Assembly: GCA_031181345.1 (NCBI GenBank)
Contig: JAPSLC010000009.1
Span: forward strand, 1-59,531
Direction: 5' to 3'
Source: Cupriavidus sp.
GTDB taxonomy: Bacteria; Pseudomonadota; Gammaproteobacteria; Burkholderiales; Burkholderiaceae
DNA: 59,531 nt
The position numbers and the translations under genes are program-made. This document shows positions 45,469-54,049 of the stretch, piece after piece; position 1 is the first letter of the stretch, and every line of letters starts with the position of its first letter. Under the pieces are notes generated by a model. It was not told the origin of the DNA and did not search any database. It saw only the letters and a program-made list of their open reading frames with translations.

Positions 45469-48396
45469 CTATTCCGATGTCCTCGTGTTTGAACGCACGT
45501 TCCTGAACCGGAACCCCAGTTCTTCGTTCCGCCCCGTAGGGCGCCGCTTGTCGAACAGATCGAGGACGTCCTGCAGTGCCTCCGCGCTTGCCTTCACCTC
45601 GCGCAGGATCGATTGATCGGCTGCGTCGACAAGGGCTTGGGCATTGAATGCCGACACCGTGTTCAAGATGCGAGTGACCTCGCCAAACCCATCGAGAGTC
45701 CATTCATCGTTCCTGATGACGGAATCGATGACCTTCATGTCATCAGCACGCAGGATCGATGTGTCGACCCGTTTCAATGCAACGTTCAGCGTTTGCAGGG
45801 CGACATAGATATCCCGGTTGCGTCCCTCCAGCAGCATGTTGGAATTCGGGCGATGCGTTCTGCTGCCCCATTCCGTTATCGCGGCGAGGGCGTCGCCCAC
45901 GGTCCGATAGGCTGCGTCGACCATACCGCGCAACGCCTCCCTGGTGGTGCGGCGCATATCGGCTTCATGGGTAGCATCCGGATTGACCCAGTTGGGGTTG
46001 GGCTCATCCCTGATCTCGACCTCGTCCGCCCAGGAATCCTCCCAATCTTGTGCCGGCATGCGTACGGTCAGCACCTGAGATCGCACGGGATCGAGCGTTG
46101 GCGACGGCCCCTGATCCGGCGGGTCAGCGCGCTTCGCACCATCGGCGCGGGAATCCGGCGCCTCCAGTTCCCAGAAGAGGCTTGGGTCCATGACCTTGCC
46201 GCTGCCACACAGGAACGCCGTGATTTCTGTCCATTGTTCATCCGACAGCTGGCGTGGCGTCGTCGGGCTTTTCCCCGCGGCGCGCGCCGCATCCAGGCGC
46301 AGCACGCGGGCACCTTCGTTCATGCCTGCCAGCAAGCGGACATCCGGCAAGCGATCCGGCGGCAGGCGACGCTCCGTACCGTCGGCGAAATCGTACGGTG
46401 ATGTACCGTCAAGGCTCTGCAAGACCTGGTGCAGCGCCTGGAACGCCTTCCCCTGAAGGCGCGCATGCACCCGGCCCAGGTCGCGCTGGCCGACCCTGGC
46501 GGCAATATCCTGCATGGAGTTCGCCATCGTGCGGCCGGATTGCTCGAACGCCATAGTTCGCGCCTCTTCGGCGTCGTGCGTGCCGCCATGGAATAACGTG
46601 TCGCTGAACAGCCGCATACCGGCTCTTGTCGCGTTCGCCAGCGCATTGGCAAGCTGCAGCGGGGTTTCGGCCTCCAGACACAGGCGAAGGTGGTCCCGAT
46701 GCGCGTTGGCAAGATTGCACAAGGCCGCCATGGGCATGCCCAGGCCCTCGCAGCGTGAGAGCCGCCGCAACTGCTCGTCATTGAGCAGATGTCCTGCTGT
46801 TCGCAGGAAGAGCGCAACGCGCATATTGAACATGGGCAAGTCCTGCGTTGCCAGCGCACTGGCGCCGGCGACGACGGCCACATTTTCGATATGGCCAATC
46901 ATCCTGTCCACCTCGGCCGATGCACGCTCACGTTCACTGTCGATGCCTGACGCAAGTCGATCGACCAGCGGCGGCACGGTATCGATCTTCGCCTCGGGAA
47001 TGACCGCCATCACTCCAGAGATGGATTCGGACAGGATCTGTTTGGCGGCTTGCGCCACGGCGCTTTCCATCTCCTGCACGAGCGCTTCCACTTCTGCGTC
47101 CCATCGCGCATCGCTGCCGGACGACGTCGAGGGTCCCTGAGCCTTCAATGCGGCCAGATCCGTCAGCCTGATCAAGGTCGCCCCCACGGAGCCGATCAAG
47201 GTGGCGGCGGTCGCCAGCACGCTGGCGGGACAGCGTTCGCTGGCCCGACCGACTATCGCGCTCAAGGTGCGATGACACGCCTGAAGCTGGCCGGCGCAGG
47301 CCTCCGGCGCCACGGCCGACCATGCACGCCCATACTGGTCGATCGTCTTTGCGGCATTGGCCAGGCCCGTCAGCAGCGGTCCGACTTTGTCACGGTCCAC
47401 TGCCGGCATGCCATCGGCGTTGCCCGCGGACTTCGTCACGCTGGCAAAAACTGCGAAGCGATTTGCCAGATCCCGTATTTGCGCCTGCCAGAGCGTTCCC
47501 TGCGACTTGCGGGTCGCAACCTGCTCCGCGATGACGCGAAGCTTGGCGAGCTCCCGGGCGGCGTAGTCCTCGTCGCGCCGGCATAGTGCAAGCAGCGGCG
47601 TTCGGGCCGCGCGCGCCGCCGTGGCACCGTTGGCGATCGCCGGTACGCGTCCGCTGAGCACCGCAGGCTGCGTCTGAAACCAATCCTGGACGCGCGTCAA
47701 CGACGCAGCATCGAGGCGCGACATCGCCAGTTCGATCGAGGCATGATAACCATCGAGTTCGGCATCGGTCATCGCCGCCTTTGCGCCACCGGCGGCCAGC
47801 AAACGCTGGAAGCGGGCCATCAGGCTTTGCTGGTCGACGTCGGCGACAATGCCTTGCACAAAATCGTGCAACAGTTCCTGATAGCGGATCGTATCGAACG
47901 AGACCGCCGCGTCGGCGGTCATGTCCGGTTCCGCCGCCTTGGCCGCGACAGTCGTCAGCAGACTGGGCAGCCGCATGCCGGCCTGCCTGAGCGCGTCCAC
48001 GCGCGCGGCGGCGTGCAGGCGCAGCTCCGAATCGCCGTGGTAAGGCGTGTTTTGCAGGTCCTGACTGACAGCGCGGATTTCGGCATCGCTGGCGAGGGCC
48101 TTGGAGATCAGACGGCGCTGATGGTTGCTGTAGCGAGCGAGGGCTTGCGCGACAGCGGCGTCAAAATCGCCGCCTTCGGGAATGGCGACCGATGCCTGCG
48201 CGAAGCGAAGCAGGCATTCCCGGAGCGCGACGCGATTGCCATCGGCCCAACGCAGGCCATCGAGCAGATCGTGGATGAACTTCAGGTCTTGCGCGGAGTG
48301 GCTGCCGACAGCAGGCGACGCGGTGGGTCGGGCCGGGGCGGCGAGGACAGAATTGGACGAATGGGAGCGAGCGAAAACAGGAATACGAAACGGCAT
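45469..48396 (-). CDS. Unrecognised 975-residue protein, candidate type III effector
   Basis: No family is recognised. The N-terminus MPFRIPVFARSHSSNSVLAA is basic, Ser/Pro/Ala-rich and has no Asp or Glu for about 35 residues, strongly reminiscent of Ralstonia/Xanthomonas effectors. The body is almost entirely predicted helix, rich in Ala, Leu and Arg, with long amphipathic stretches and no obvious membrane helix or signal peptide. A charged segment near residues 790-850 (DWEDSWADEVEIRDEPNPNW) may be a linker between two helical domains. I see no catalytic motif. It is the first gene of the cassette that ends in the F-box/CaaX gene. Base composition is mixed, less GC-rich than its right-hand neighbours. 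Confidence 0.78.
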   Translation of the reverse strand: MPFRIPVFARSHSSNSVLAAPARPTASPAVGSHSAQDLKFIHDLLDGLRWADGNRVALRECLLRFAQASVAIPEGGDFDAAVAQALARYSNHQRRLISKALASDAEIRAVSQDLQNTPYHGDSELRLHAAARVDALRQAGMRLPSLLTTVAAKAAEPDMTADAAVSFDTIRYQELLHDFVQGIVADVDQQSLMARFQRLLAAGGAKAAMTDAELDGYHASIELAMSRLDAASLTRVQDWFQTQPAVLSGRVPAIANGATAARAARTPLLALCRRDEDYAARELAKLRVIAEQVATRKSQGTLWQAQIRDLANRFAVFASVTKSAGNADGMPAVDRDKVGPLLTGLANAAKTIDQYGRAWSAVAPEACAGQLQACHRTLSAIVGRASERCPASVLATAATLIGSVGATLIRLTDLAALKAQGPSTSSGSDARWDAEVEALVQEMESAVAQAAKQILSESISGVMAVIPEAKIDTVPPLVDRLASGIDSERERASAEVDRMIGHIENVAVVAGASALATQDLPMFNMRVALFLRTAGHLLNDEQLRRLSRCEGLGMPMAALCNLANAHRDHLRLCLEAETPLQLANALANATRAGMRLFSDTLFHGGTHDAEEARTMAFEQSGRTMANSMQDIAARVGQRDLGRVHARLQGKAFQALHQVLQSLDGTSPYDFADGTERRLPPDRLPDVRLLAGMNEGARVLRLDAARAAGKSPTTPRQLSDEQWTEITAFLCGSGKVMDPSLFWELEAPDSRADGAKRADPPDQGPSPTLDPVRSQVLTVRMPAQDWEDSWADEVEIRDEPNPNWVNPDATHEADMRRTTREALRGMVDAAYRTVGDALAAITEWGSRTHRPNSNMLLEGRNRDIYVALQTLNVALKRVDTSILRADDMKVIDSVIRNDEWTLDGFGEVTRILNTVSAFNAQALVDAADQSILREVKASAEALQDVLDLFDKRRPTGRNEELGFRFRNVRSNTRTSE

Positions 48397-48661
48397 ATCA
48401 GGAACTCACGGATGGAGACAGCCCGTGCAATTCCGTACAAATCCTGGACGACCGATCGCTGCGGGCATCGGCATCAAACCGACGCGGCAGTGTGTTCGAG
48501 ACCGCGAGACCGCGCTTTCGATTGCAGTCGTTGCGCTTACGCCTTTGGTGTACCGGCTCCGCCAGCCATCGCGGATGCGGGCGCGGACGTCTACTGCGCC
48601 GGCGAGCTAGTGTGCGCCCTCCATCTGCAGTGTGCAGCCGGGAACGGCGCCAGTCGGGCCC
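48397..48661 (-). promoter_or_regulatory. Region upstream of the second accessory cassette
   Basis: These 265 bases lie between tsaC (which ends here) and the 975-residue gene (which starts here), both on the minus strand. No coding frame with family sequence is present. The short direct repeat GACCGCGAGACCGCG (about 48501-48515) is the only structure noticed. On the minus strand no TTCG-N16-TTCG box is present. Confidence 0.35.
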
Positions 48662-49675
48662 TCAGTCGGAAAACGCCGCGGCGGCGCGGTGCAATCGATC
48701 CCGCACGCCTGCCCATTCCGGCGTCGGCGGCAGCGGCTCCACGTAGAGCCGGGCGAACCCCTCCTTGTCGAGGCGTCGCAACAGGCGATACAGCTCACGG
48801 GCGTAGGCGTCGGGTCCTGCCGGGGCCGGGATCCAGATGCAACGCGGATCCAGCGCGGGAGCGCCTGCTACCCATGCCACGCGCTCGCCGGTCGGCAGAT
48901 CGGCCAGCGCAGCGGGCAAGTCCTGCGCTTCACGCAGATACAGCGGCGTGCGCGGCGCGTAGTGGGCCTTGAGGGTGCCCGAAGCCCGCGGTGCGGCGGC
49001 ATCCGGCTGCAGCGGCGCGACACCCAGCACGGCGGCCATCATCGCCGGCGTGATCGCGCCCGGGCGCAGCAGCACCGGGCCGATGCCCTGGTCCAGCCGC
49101 GACAGGTCCACGATGGTCGATTCGATGCCGACCTCGACGCCATCGCCCTCGAGCACATAGACGCTGTCGCTGAATTCCTCGCGCACATGCTGCGCGGTGG
49201 TTGGGCTGACCTGGCCGAACTTGTTGGCCGAGGGCGCCGCGATGCCGCCGCGGCCCCGCTTGAAGCGCGACAGCAGCGCCTGTGCGACCGGATGCGATGG
49301 GCAGCGCAGCCCGATGCTGTCCTGGCCGCCTGCCACATCGGCGGGGATATGGGCGGCGCGCTTGAGGATCAGCGTCAGCGGCCCGGGCCAGAACGCGTCG
49401 ATCAGGCGCTGCGCGGCCTCGGGTACCTCGTCTGTCCAATGGCCGATGTCTGCCCCGTCGACCACATGAACGATGATCGGATGGTTCGACGGCCGCCCCT
49501 TGGCCGCGAAGATGCGCGCCACCGCTTCCGGGTTCTCGGCATCGGCGCCGAGGCCATAGACGGTTTCGGTGGGAAACGCGACCAGCTGCCCTGCCTCGAG
49601 CAGGCGCGCGGCCTCATCGAGTTCAGCGGCGGTCGGCATCCGGGAAGGATGGGAAGCGGCGGCCATCGTCATCAC
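48662..49675 (-). CDS. L-threonylcarbamoyladenylate synthase TsaC/Sua5
   Basis: Makes threonylcarbamoyl-AMP from threonine, bicarbonate and ATP, the first step of t6A on tRNA. The 337-residue protein is the long Sua5 form. The YrdC-like domain spans about 15-210, with PTETVYGLGADAENPEAVARIFAAKGRP in parts, HPIIVHV and GIAAPSANKFGQVSPT. The C-terminal Sua5 domain is linked by ASGTLKAHYAPRTPLYL. It follows purK by 24 bases and is probably the last gene of the purine operon, the usual position in this group. TsaE is at 13425-13937. Confidence 0.93.
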   Translation of the reverse strand: MMTMAAASHPSRMPTAAELDEAARLLEAGQLVAFPTETVYGLGADAENPEAVARIFAAKGRPSNHPIIVHVVDGADIGHWTDEVPEAAQRLIDAFWPGPLTLILKRAAHIPADVAGGQDSIGLRCPSHPVAQALLSRFKRGRGGIAAPSANKFGQVSPTTAQHVREEFSDSVYVLEGDGVEVGIESTIVDLSRLDQGIGPVLLRPGAITPAMMAAVLGVAPLQPDAAAPRASGTLKAHYAPRTPLYLREAQDLPAALADLPTGERVAWVAGAPALDPRCIWIPAPAGPDAYARELYRLLRRLDKEGFARLYVEPLPPTPEWAGVRDRLHRAAAAFSD

Positions 49676-49699
49676 TGTGCAGACAGACTGTGCAGGAAA

Positions 49700-50944
49700 T
49701 CAGGGCGCGATATGCAGGACCTGCAGCGCCGCGTCGAAGGCGCGCTGCGCGTCTTCGGCACGCTCGCCGATGCAGTTGACGTGGCCCATCTTGCGTCCGG
49801 GCCGCGCGTCGCTCTTGCCGTACAGATGCAGCTTGGCGCCGGGCTGGCCAACCACGGCATCCCACGCCGGCTCCCGCTCGAGCCCGTATTCGTACCAGAC
49901 GTCGCCCAGCAGGTTCAGCATCTTGCCGGCCGAATGCTGGCGCGTGCTGCCCAGCGGCAGCCGGGCCATCGCCCGCACCTGCTGCTCGAACTGGCTGGTT
50001 TCGCACGCGTCCATGGTGATATGGCCGGAGTTGTGCGGGCGCGGCGCCATCTCGTTGGCGACCAGGCTGCCGTCCTGCAGCACGAAGAATTCGATGCACA
50101 GCACGCCGACATAGCCCATCTCGCCGGCGATGGTCGCAGCGGCGGCGCGCGCGCGGTCGGCGATCTCGGCCGACACCTGACGCGAAGGCATCACCGTCGA
50201 GAACAGGATGCCGTCGCGATGGACGTTCTCGGCCAGCGGCCAGGTCGCGGTCGAGCCATCGGCGCCGCGCGCGGCCAGCACCGACACCTCATAGGCCAGC
50301 GGCAGCATCTGTTCGAGCACGCACGGCACATGCTGCATCGCGTTCCAGGCGGCGCGCACGTCGTCGTGCGTCTTGACGCGGGCCTGGCCCTTGCCGTCGT
50401 AGCCCATGCGCGCGGTCTTCAGGATGCCCGGCAGCAACTGCTCGGGCAGCTGGTCGATATCGGCATCGTGCTGGATCACCCAGTGCGGGGCCGGCGACAC
50501 GCCGGTGCGCTCGGCGCAGGCGGCGAAGAACTTCTTCTCGCCGATGCGGTTCTGCGCGATCGACACGCAGTGGCCGCGCGGCGCGACGAAGGCGCCGAGC
50601 TGCTCCAGCCGTTCCAGCGACATCGACGGCACGTTCTCGAATTCGGTCGACACCGCCTGGCACAGCCTGGCCATCTCGGCCAGCGCGGCCTCGTCGGTAT
50701 AGGTGGCGCACAGGTGCCGGTCGGCCACCGCGCCAGCCGGGCTGTCCTGGTCGGGATCGAGCACGCAGACCTTGTAGCCCATCGCCTGTGCGGCGTGCGT
50801 GAACATCCGGCCCAGCTGGCCGCCGCCAAGCATGCCAAGCCAGGCGCCGGGCAGGATCGGCGCGTTCGGGCCGCCGACGCCAAATTCGGCGCGCGACTCC
50901 GGCGTGTGCGCTTCGATCAGATGGGGATGGATATCGGTGGGCAT
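49700..50944 (-). CDS. purK: N5-carboxyaminoimidazole ribonucleotide synthase PurK
   Basis: ATP-grasp enzyme converting aminoimidazole ribonucleotide, ATP and bicarbonate to N5-CAIR in purine synthesis. The 414-residue protein has [22 protein letters not shown] at about residues 36-57. [12 protein letters not shown], the ATP-grasp core [10 protein letters not shown], and [18 protein letters not shown] near residue 280 are diagnostic. It is downstream of purE and upstream of tsaC on the same strand. About 25 extra N-terminal residues precede the family core. Confidence 0.95.
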   Translation of the reverse strand: MPTDIHPHLIEAHTPESRAEFGVGGPNAPILPGAWLGMLGGGQLGRMFTHAAQAMGYKVCVLDPDQDSPAGAVADRHLCATYTDEAALAEMARLCQAVSTEFENVPSMSLERLEQLGAFVAPRGHCVSIAQNRIGEKKFFAACAERTGVSPAPHWVIQHDADIDQLPEQLLPGILKTARMGYDGKGQARVKTHDDVRAAWNAMQHVPCVLEQMLPLAYEVSVLAARGADGSTATWPLAENVHRDGILFSTVMPSRQVSAEIADRARAAAATIAGEMGYVGVLCIEFFVLQDGSLVANEMAPRPHNSGHITMDACETSQFEQQVRAMARLPLGSTRQHSAGKMLNLLGDVWYEYGLEREPAWDAVVGQPGAKLHLYGKSDARPGRKMGHVNCIGERAEDAQRAFDAALQVLHIAP

Positions 50945-50999
50945 GCTCGTGCGGATTTCCAGGGGAACGGTTCGCGACCGCCGGCGACGGCCGCGGGGC

Positions 51000-51038
51000 G
51001 TGAATCAGTGAATCAATGAAACAGTCATTCAGTCATTC
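51000..51038. repeat. Short tandem and inverted repeat between purE and purK
   Basis: GTGAATCA occurs twice in tandem (51000-51015). It is followed after seven bases by AGTCATTC twice in tandem (51023-51038). The two halves are partly complementary (GAATCA against AGTCATTC), so a weak hairpin could form in the 109-base purE-purK gap. Confidence 0.5.
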
Positions 51039-51053
51039 GATGGGCGTGGGCGA

Positions 51054-51551
51054 TCACAGCGGCAAGGTCATCGCGCGCGCCGCTTCGGTCTGGCGCGTGC
51101 GGAACGCTTCCAGCGCCGCGGCCAGCGCGTCGTCGGTGGTTGCCAGCGTGGCGATCGCGTGCAGCGCGGCATTGGCTGCGCCCGCCTCGCCGATGGCGAA
51201 GGTGGCGACCGGCACGCCCTTGGGCATCTGCACGATCGACAGCAGCGAATCCTCGCCGCGCAGGTATTTGGACGGCACCGGCACGCCGAACACCGGCACG
51301 ATCGTCTTGGCGGCGATCATGCCCGGCAGATGCGCGGCACCGCCGGCGCCGGCGATGATCGCGCGCAGTCCGCGCGAGCGCGCCGTCTCGGCATAGCGGA
51401 ACATCTCGTCGGCCATCCGGTGCGCCGATACCACCTGGGCCTCGAACGGGACGCCGAAATCCTTCAGCATCGCCACGGCGTGCTGCATCACGTCCCAGTC
51501 CGAGCTGCTGCCCATCACGACGCCGACCAGCGGCTTGTCTGTCTGGCTCAC
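51054..51551 (-). CDS. purE: N5-carboxyaminoimidazole ribonucleotide mutase PurE
   Basis: Moves the carboxyl group of N5-CAIR to give CAIR. The 165-residue protein has [20 protein letters not shown] near its start, [16 protein letters not shown], and the active-site [16 protein letters not shown]. The start is taken as GTG at 51551 because AGAAGG lies 7 bases before it and the length then fits the family. Upstream ATG codons at 51584 and 51575 would add residues lacking family similarity. purE is read before purK in the same direction. Confidence 0.95.
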   Translation of the reverse strand: MSQTDKPLVGVVMGSSSDWDVMQHAVAMLKDFGVPFEAQVVSAHRMADEMFRYAETARSRGLRAIIAGAGGAAHLPGMIAAKTIVPVFGVPVPSKYLRGEDSLLSIVQMPKGVPVATFAIGEAGAANAALHAIATLATTDDALAAALEAFRTRQTEAARAMTLPL

Positions 51552-51598
51552 TTCCAATCCTTCTGCAAGCGGCATCGGCCGCATACGGTCTCAAACTT

Positions 51599-51680
51599 GT
51601 CGCCCCCCGCGCAGGCGGGGGCCCAGTGTCTTCCCTCGCGACATCAAAAGCCGCTGGGTCCCCGCCTGCGCGGGGACGAC
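51599..51680. repeat. REP family B inverted pair between purC and purE
   Basis: CCCCGCGCAGGCGGGGGCCC and GGGTCCCCGCCTGCGCGGGG face each other across a spacer of about 35 bases (CAGTGTCTTCC ... AAGCCGCTG). The element ends with GACGAC. It lies inside the purine operon, so it may act on the message as a stabilising or attenuating hairpin. Confidence 0.8.
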
Positions 51681-51687
51681 ACAGAAC

Positions 51688-52596
51688 TTACTCCAGTTCC
51701 TGCCCGGTCAGCCGGGTCAGCGCCTCGCGGTACTTGGCCGCGGTCTTCTCGACCACGTCGGCCGGCAGGGCCGGCGCCGGCGCGGTCTTGGGCCAAGGCT
51801 TGCCGTCAATGCGCACCGCCTCGAGCCAGTCGCGCACGAACTGCTTGTCGAACGACGGCGGATTGGTGCCGACCTGATAGGAGTCGGCCGGCCAGAAGCG
51901 CGACGAGTCGGCGGTCAGCACCTCGTCCATCAGCGTCAGCGTACCGTTCTCGTCCAGGCCGAACTCGAACTTGGTGTCGGCGATGATGATGCCGCGCGTG
52001 GCGGCGTAGTCGGCCGCTTCCTTGTACAGGCGGATCGAGATGTCGCGCATCTGCGCGGCCAGCTCCTTGCCGATGCGCGCCTCGACCTCGGCGAAGCTGA
52101 TGTTCTCGTCGTGCTCGCCCATCTCGGCCTTGGCCGCCGGCGTGAAGATCGGCTCGGGCAGCTTCTGCGCGTTCTGCAGGCCGGCCGGCAGTTCGATGCC
52201 GCAAACCCGGCCGGTGGCCTGGTAATCCTTCCAGCCCGAACCGGCCAGGTAGCCGCGCACCACGGCCTCGACCAGGATCGGCTTCAGACGCTTGACCACC
52301 ACCGCGCGGCCGCGCACCTGCGCGACTTCGTCCGCCTGCACCACGGTCTCGGGGGCGATGCCGGTCTCGTGGTTCGGCACGATATGGGCCAGCTTCTTGA
52401 ACCAGAAGTTGGCCATCTGGTTCAGCACGCGGCCCTTGCCCGGAATCGGCTCGCCGAGGATCACGTCGAACGCCGACAGGCGATCGGTCGTCACGATCAG
52501 CAGCTTGTCGTCGCCGACGGCATAGTTGTCGCGCACCTTGCCATGGCCGAGCAGCGGCAGCGAGCGGATGGAGGACTGATAGAGAGCGTCAGACAT
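51688..52596 (-). CDS. purC: Phosphoribosylaminoimidazole-succinocarboxamide synthase PurC
   Basis: Joins CAIR and aspartate with ATP to give SAICAR. The 302-residue protein starts [45 protein letters not shown] (in parts, residues about 21-45) is the ATP-binding start. [17 protein letters not shown] near 115 and [16 protein letters not shown] near 205 are the remaining signatures. The frame is open 29 codons upstream, without family sequence. This is the longer type typical of beta-proteobacteria. It lies between fba and purE on the same strand. Confidence 0.95.
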   Translation of the reverse strand: MSDALYQSSIRSLPLLGHGKVRDNYAVGDDKLLIVTTDRLSAFDVILGEPIPGKGRVLNQMANFWFKKLAHIVPNHETGIAPETVVQADEVAQVRGRAVVVKRLKPILVEAVVRGYLAGSGWKDYQATGRVCGIELPAGLQNAQKLPEPIFTPAAKAEMGEHDENISFAEVEARIGKELAAQMRDISIRLYKEAADYAATRGIIIADTKFEFGLDENGTLTLMDEVLTADSSRFWPADSYQVGTNPPSFDKQFVRDWLEAVRIDGKPWPKTAPAPALPADVVEKTAAKYREALTRLTGQELE

Positions 52597-52636
52597 AGAA
52601 ATAGGTCGGCGAGCCGGAGAGAGGGAGAAACAATGA

Positions 52637-52662
52637 GGGGCTTCGTGCAGTCGCGAAGCCCC
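52637..52662 (-). terminator. Hairpin between fba and purC
   Basis: A nine-base perfect stem GGGGCTTCG / CGAAGCCCC with an eight-base loop is followed on the minus strand by TCATTGTTTC. It may partly terminate fba transcripts or cap the purC message. A second inverted repeat (GGCCCGGCC / GGCCGGGCC, 52701-52709 with 52730-52738) lies closer to fba. Confidence 0.55.
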
Positions 52663-52770
52663 ATCGGTCGATTCATTGGCCATGCCATGGCGCCAGCCAT
52701 GGCCCGGCCCTCAGACGCCATGCGCCGAAGGCCGGGCCGCGACGGCCGAATACACGGCTCAATGCACGGC

Positions 52771-53835
52771 TTACTGCACCACCTGCGACAGCTTGCCCGA
52801 CTTGTACTGCTCGGCGATCGCCGACAGCGCGATCGGCTTGATCTTGCCGGCCTGGCCTTCGCAGCCGAACGCGACATAGCGCGCCTTGCACACCTGCTTG
52901 GCGGCCTCGCGGGCCGGCTTCAGGTATTCGCGCGGGTCGAACTTGCTCGGGTTCTCGACGAAGAAGCGGCGGATCGCGCCGGTCATGGCCAGGCGGATAT
53001 CGGTGTCGATATTGATCTTGCGCACGCCGTACTTGATCGCTTCCTGGATTTCCTCGACCGGCACGCCGTAGGTTTCCTTCATGTCGCCGCCGAACTTGCG
53101 GATTTCCTCCAGCAGTTCCTGCGGGACCGACGACGAGCCGTGCATCACCAGGTGGGTGTTGGGGATGCGGGCGTGGATTTCCTTGATGCGGCTGATCGCC
53201 AGGATGTCGCCGGTGGGCTTGCGGGTGAACTTGTACGCGCCGTGCGAGGTGCCGATGGCGATCGCCAGGGCGTCCAGCTGCGTCGCCTTGACGAAGTCGG
53301 CGGCCTGCTCGGGGTCGGTCAGCAGCATCGAGTGGTCGAGCTTGCCTTCGGCACCGATGCCGTCTTCCTCGCCGGCCTCACCGGTTTCCAGCGAGCCCAG
53401 GCAACCCAGTTCGCCCTCGACGGTCACGCCGACCGCGTGTGCCATCTCGACGACCTTGCGGGTCACCTCGACGTTGTAGTCGTACTCGGCCGGCGTCTTG
53501 CCGTCCTCGCGCAGCGAGCCGTCCATCATCACCGACGAGAAGCCCAGGTCGATCGCGCCCTGGCAGATCGCCGGCGACTGGCCGTGGTCCTGGTGCATCA
53601 CGACCGGGATATGCGGATAGGCCTCGACCGCGGCCTCGATCAGGTGACGCAGGAAGTGTTCGCCAGCGTATTTACGGGCGCCGGCGGAGGCCTGCATGAT
53701 CACCGGCGCATTCACTTCGTCGGCCGCCTGCATGATGGCCTGGACTTGCTCCAGGTTGTTGACGTTGAATGCCGGCAGACCGTAGCCGTTCTCGGCGGCG
53801 TGGTCGAGCAACTGGCGCATCGAAACGAGTGGCAT
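52771..53835 (-). CDS. fba: Class II fructose-bisphosphate aldolase
   Basis: Zinc-dependent aldolase of glycolysis and gluconeogenesis (and of the Calvin cycle in autotrophs), cytoplasmic. The 354-residue length matches the Calvin-cycle subtype common in beta-proteobacteria. [20 protein letters not shown] near residue 80 carries a metal-binding His. [13 protein letters not shown] near 195 and [17 protein letters not shown] near 230 are the other active-site motifs. [20 protein letters not shown] is the phosphate-binding segment. It lies between pyk and purC, reading the same way. Confidence 0.95.
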   Translation of the reverse strand: MPLVSMRQLLDHAAENGYGLPAFNVNNLEQVQAIMQAADEVNAPVIMQASAGARKYAGEHFLRHLIEAAVEAYPHIPVVMHQDHGQSPAICQGAIDLGFSSVMMDGSLREDGKTPAEYDYNVEVTRKVVEMAHAVGVTVEGELGCLGSLETGEAGEEDGIGAEGKLDHSMLLTDPEQAADFVKATQLDALAIAIGTSHGAYKFTRKPTGDILAISRIKEIHARIPNTHLVMHGSSSVPQELLEEIRKFGGDMKETYGVPVEEIQEAIKYGVRKINIDTDIRLAMTGAIRRFFVENPSKFDPREYLKPAREAAKQVCKARYVAFGCEGQAGKIKPIALSAIAEQYKSGKLSQVVQ

Positions 53836-54049
53836 GTCAGACTCCTAAGAAAAGAATGGGGTTCTCGGTATTGGGATGTTCTTCGGGCTGCCGGGCTTGT
53901 CGCCACGGTCCGCCGCTATCGTGGCAAGTTTCCGTGAGGCGCGGCACCGGGCTGTGTTCCCCAGCGCACCGTGGTCGCCGTCGTGGTTCGCGTCATCGGC
54001 ATCGCCTCCGGCTTCATGGTCAGCGTCGTGTCCGGCGTCAGGGTCCCCG
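53836..54049 (-). other. pyk-fba gap without a recognised gene
   Basis: These 214 bases lie between two same-direction genes. A short minus-strand frame continuing from upstream can be read but has no ribosome site or family sequence. TCTTAGGAG on the minus strand just outside the fba start (AGGAG about 7 bases before the ATG at 53835) is the fba ribosome site. No terminator was seen. Confidence 0.4.

Noticed and set aside
48484..48530. TTCG ... TTCG pair upstream of the second cassette
   Set aside because: The spacing is 18 rather than 16 and it is on the plus strand, pointing away from the 975-residue gene.
53916..54049. Short Thr/Pro-rich minus-strand frame in the pyk-fba gap
   Set aside because: It has no ribosome site, no start at a sensible position and no conserved feature. 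It is a continuation of a long shadow frame.
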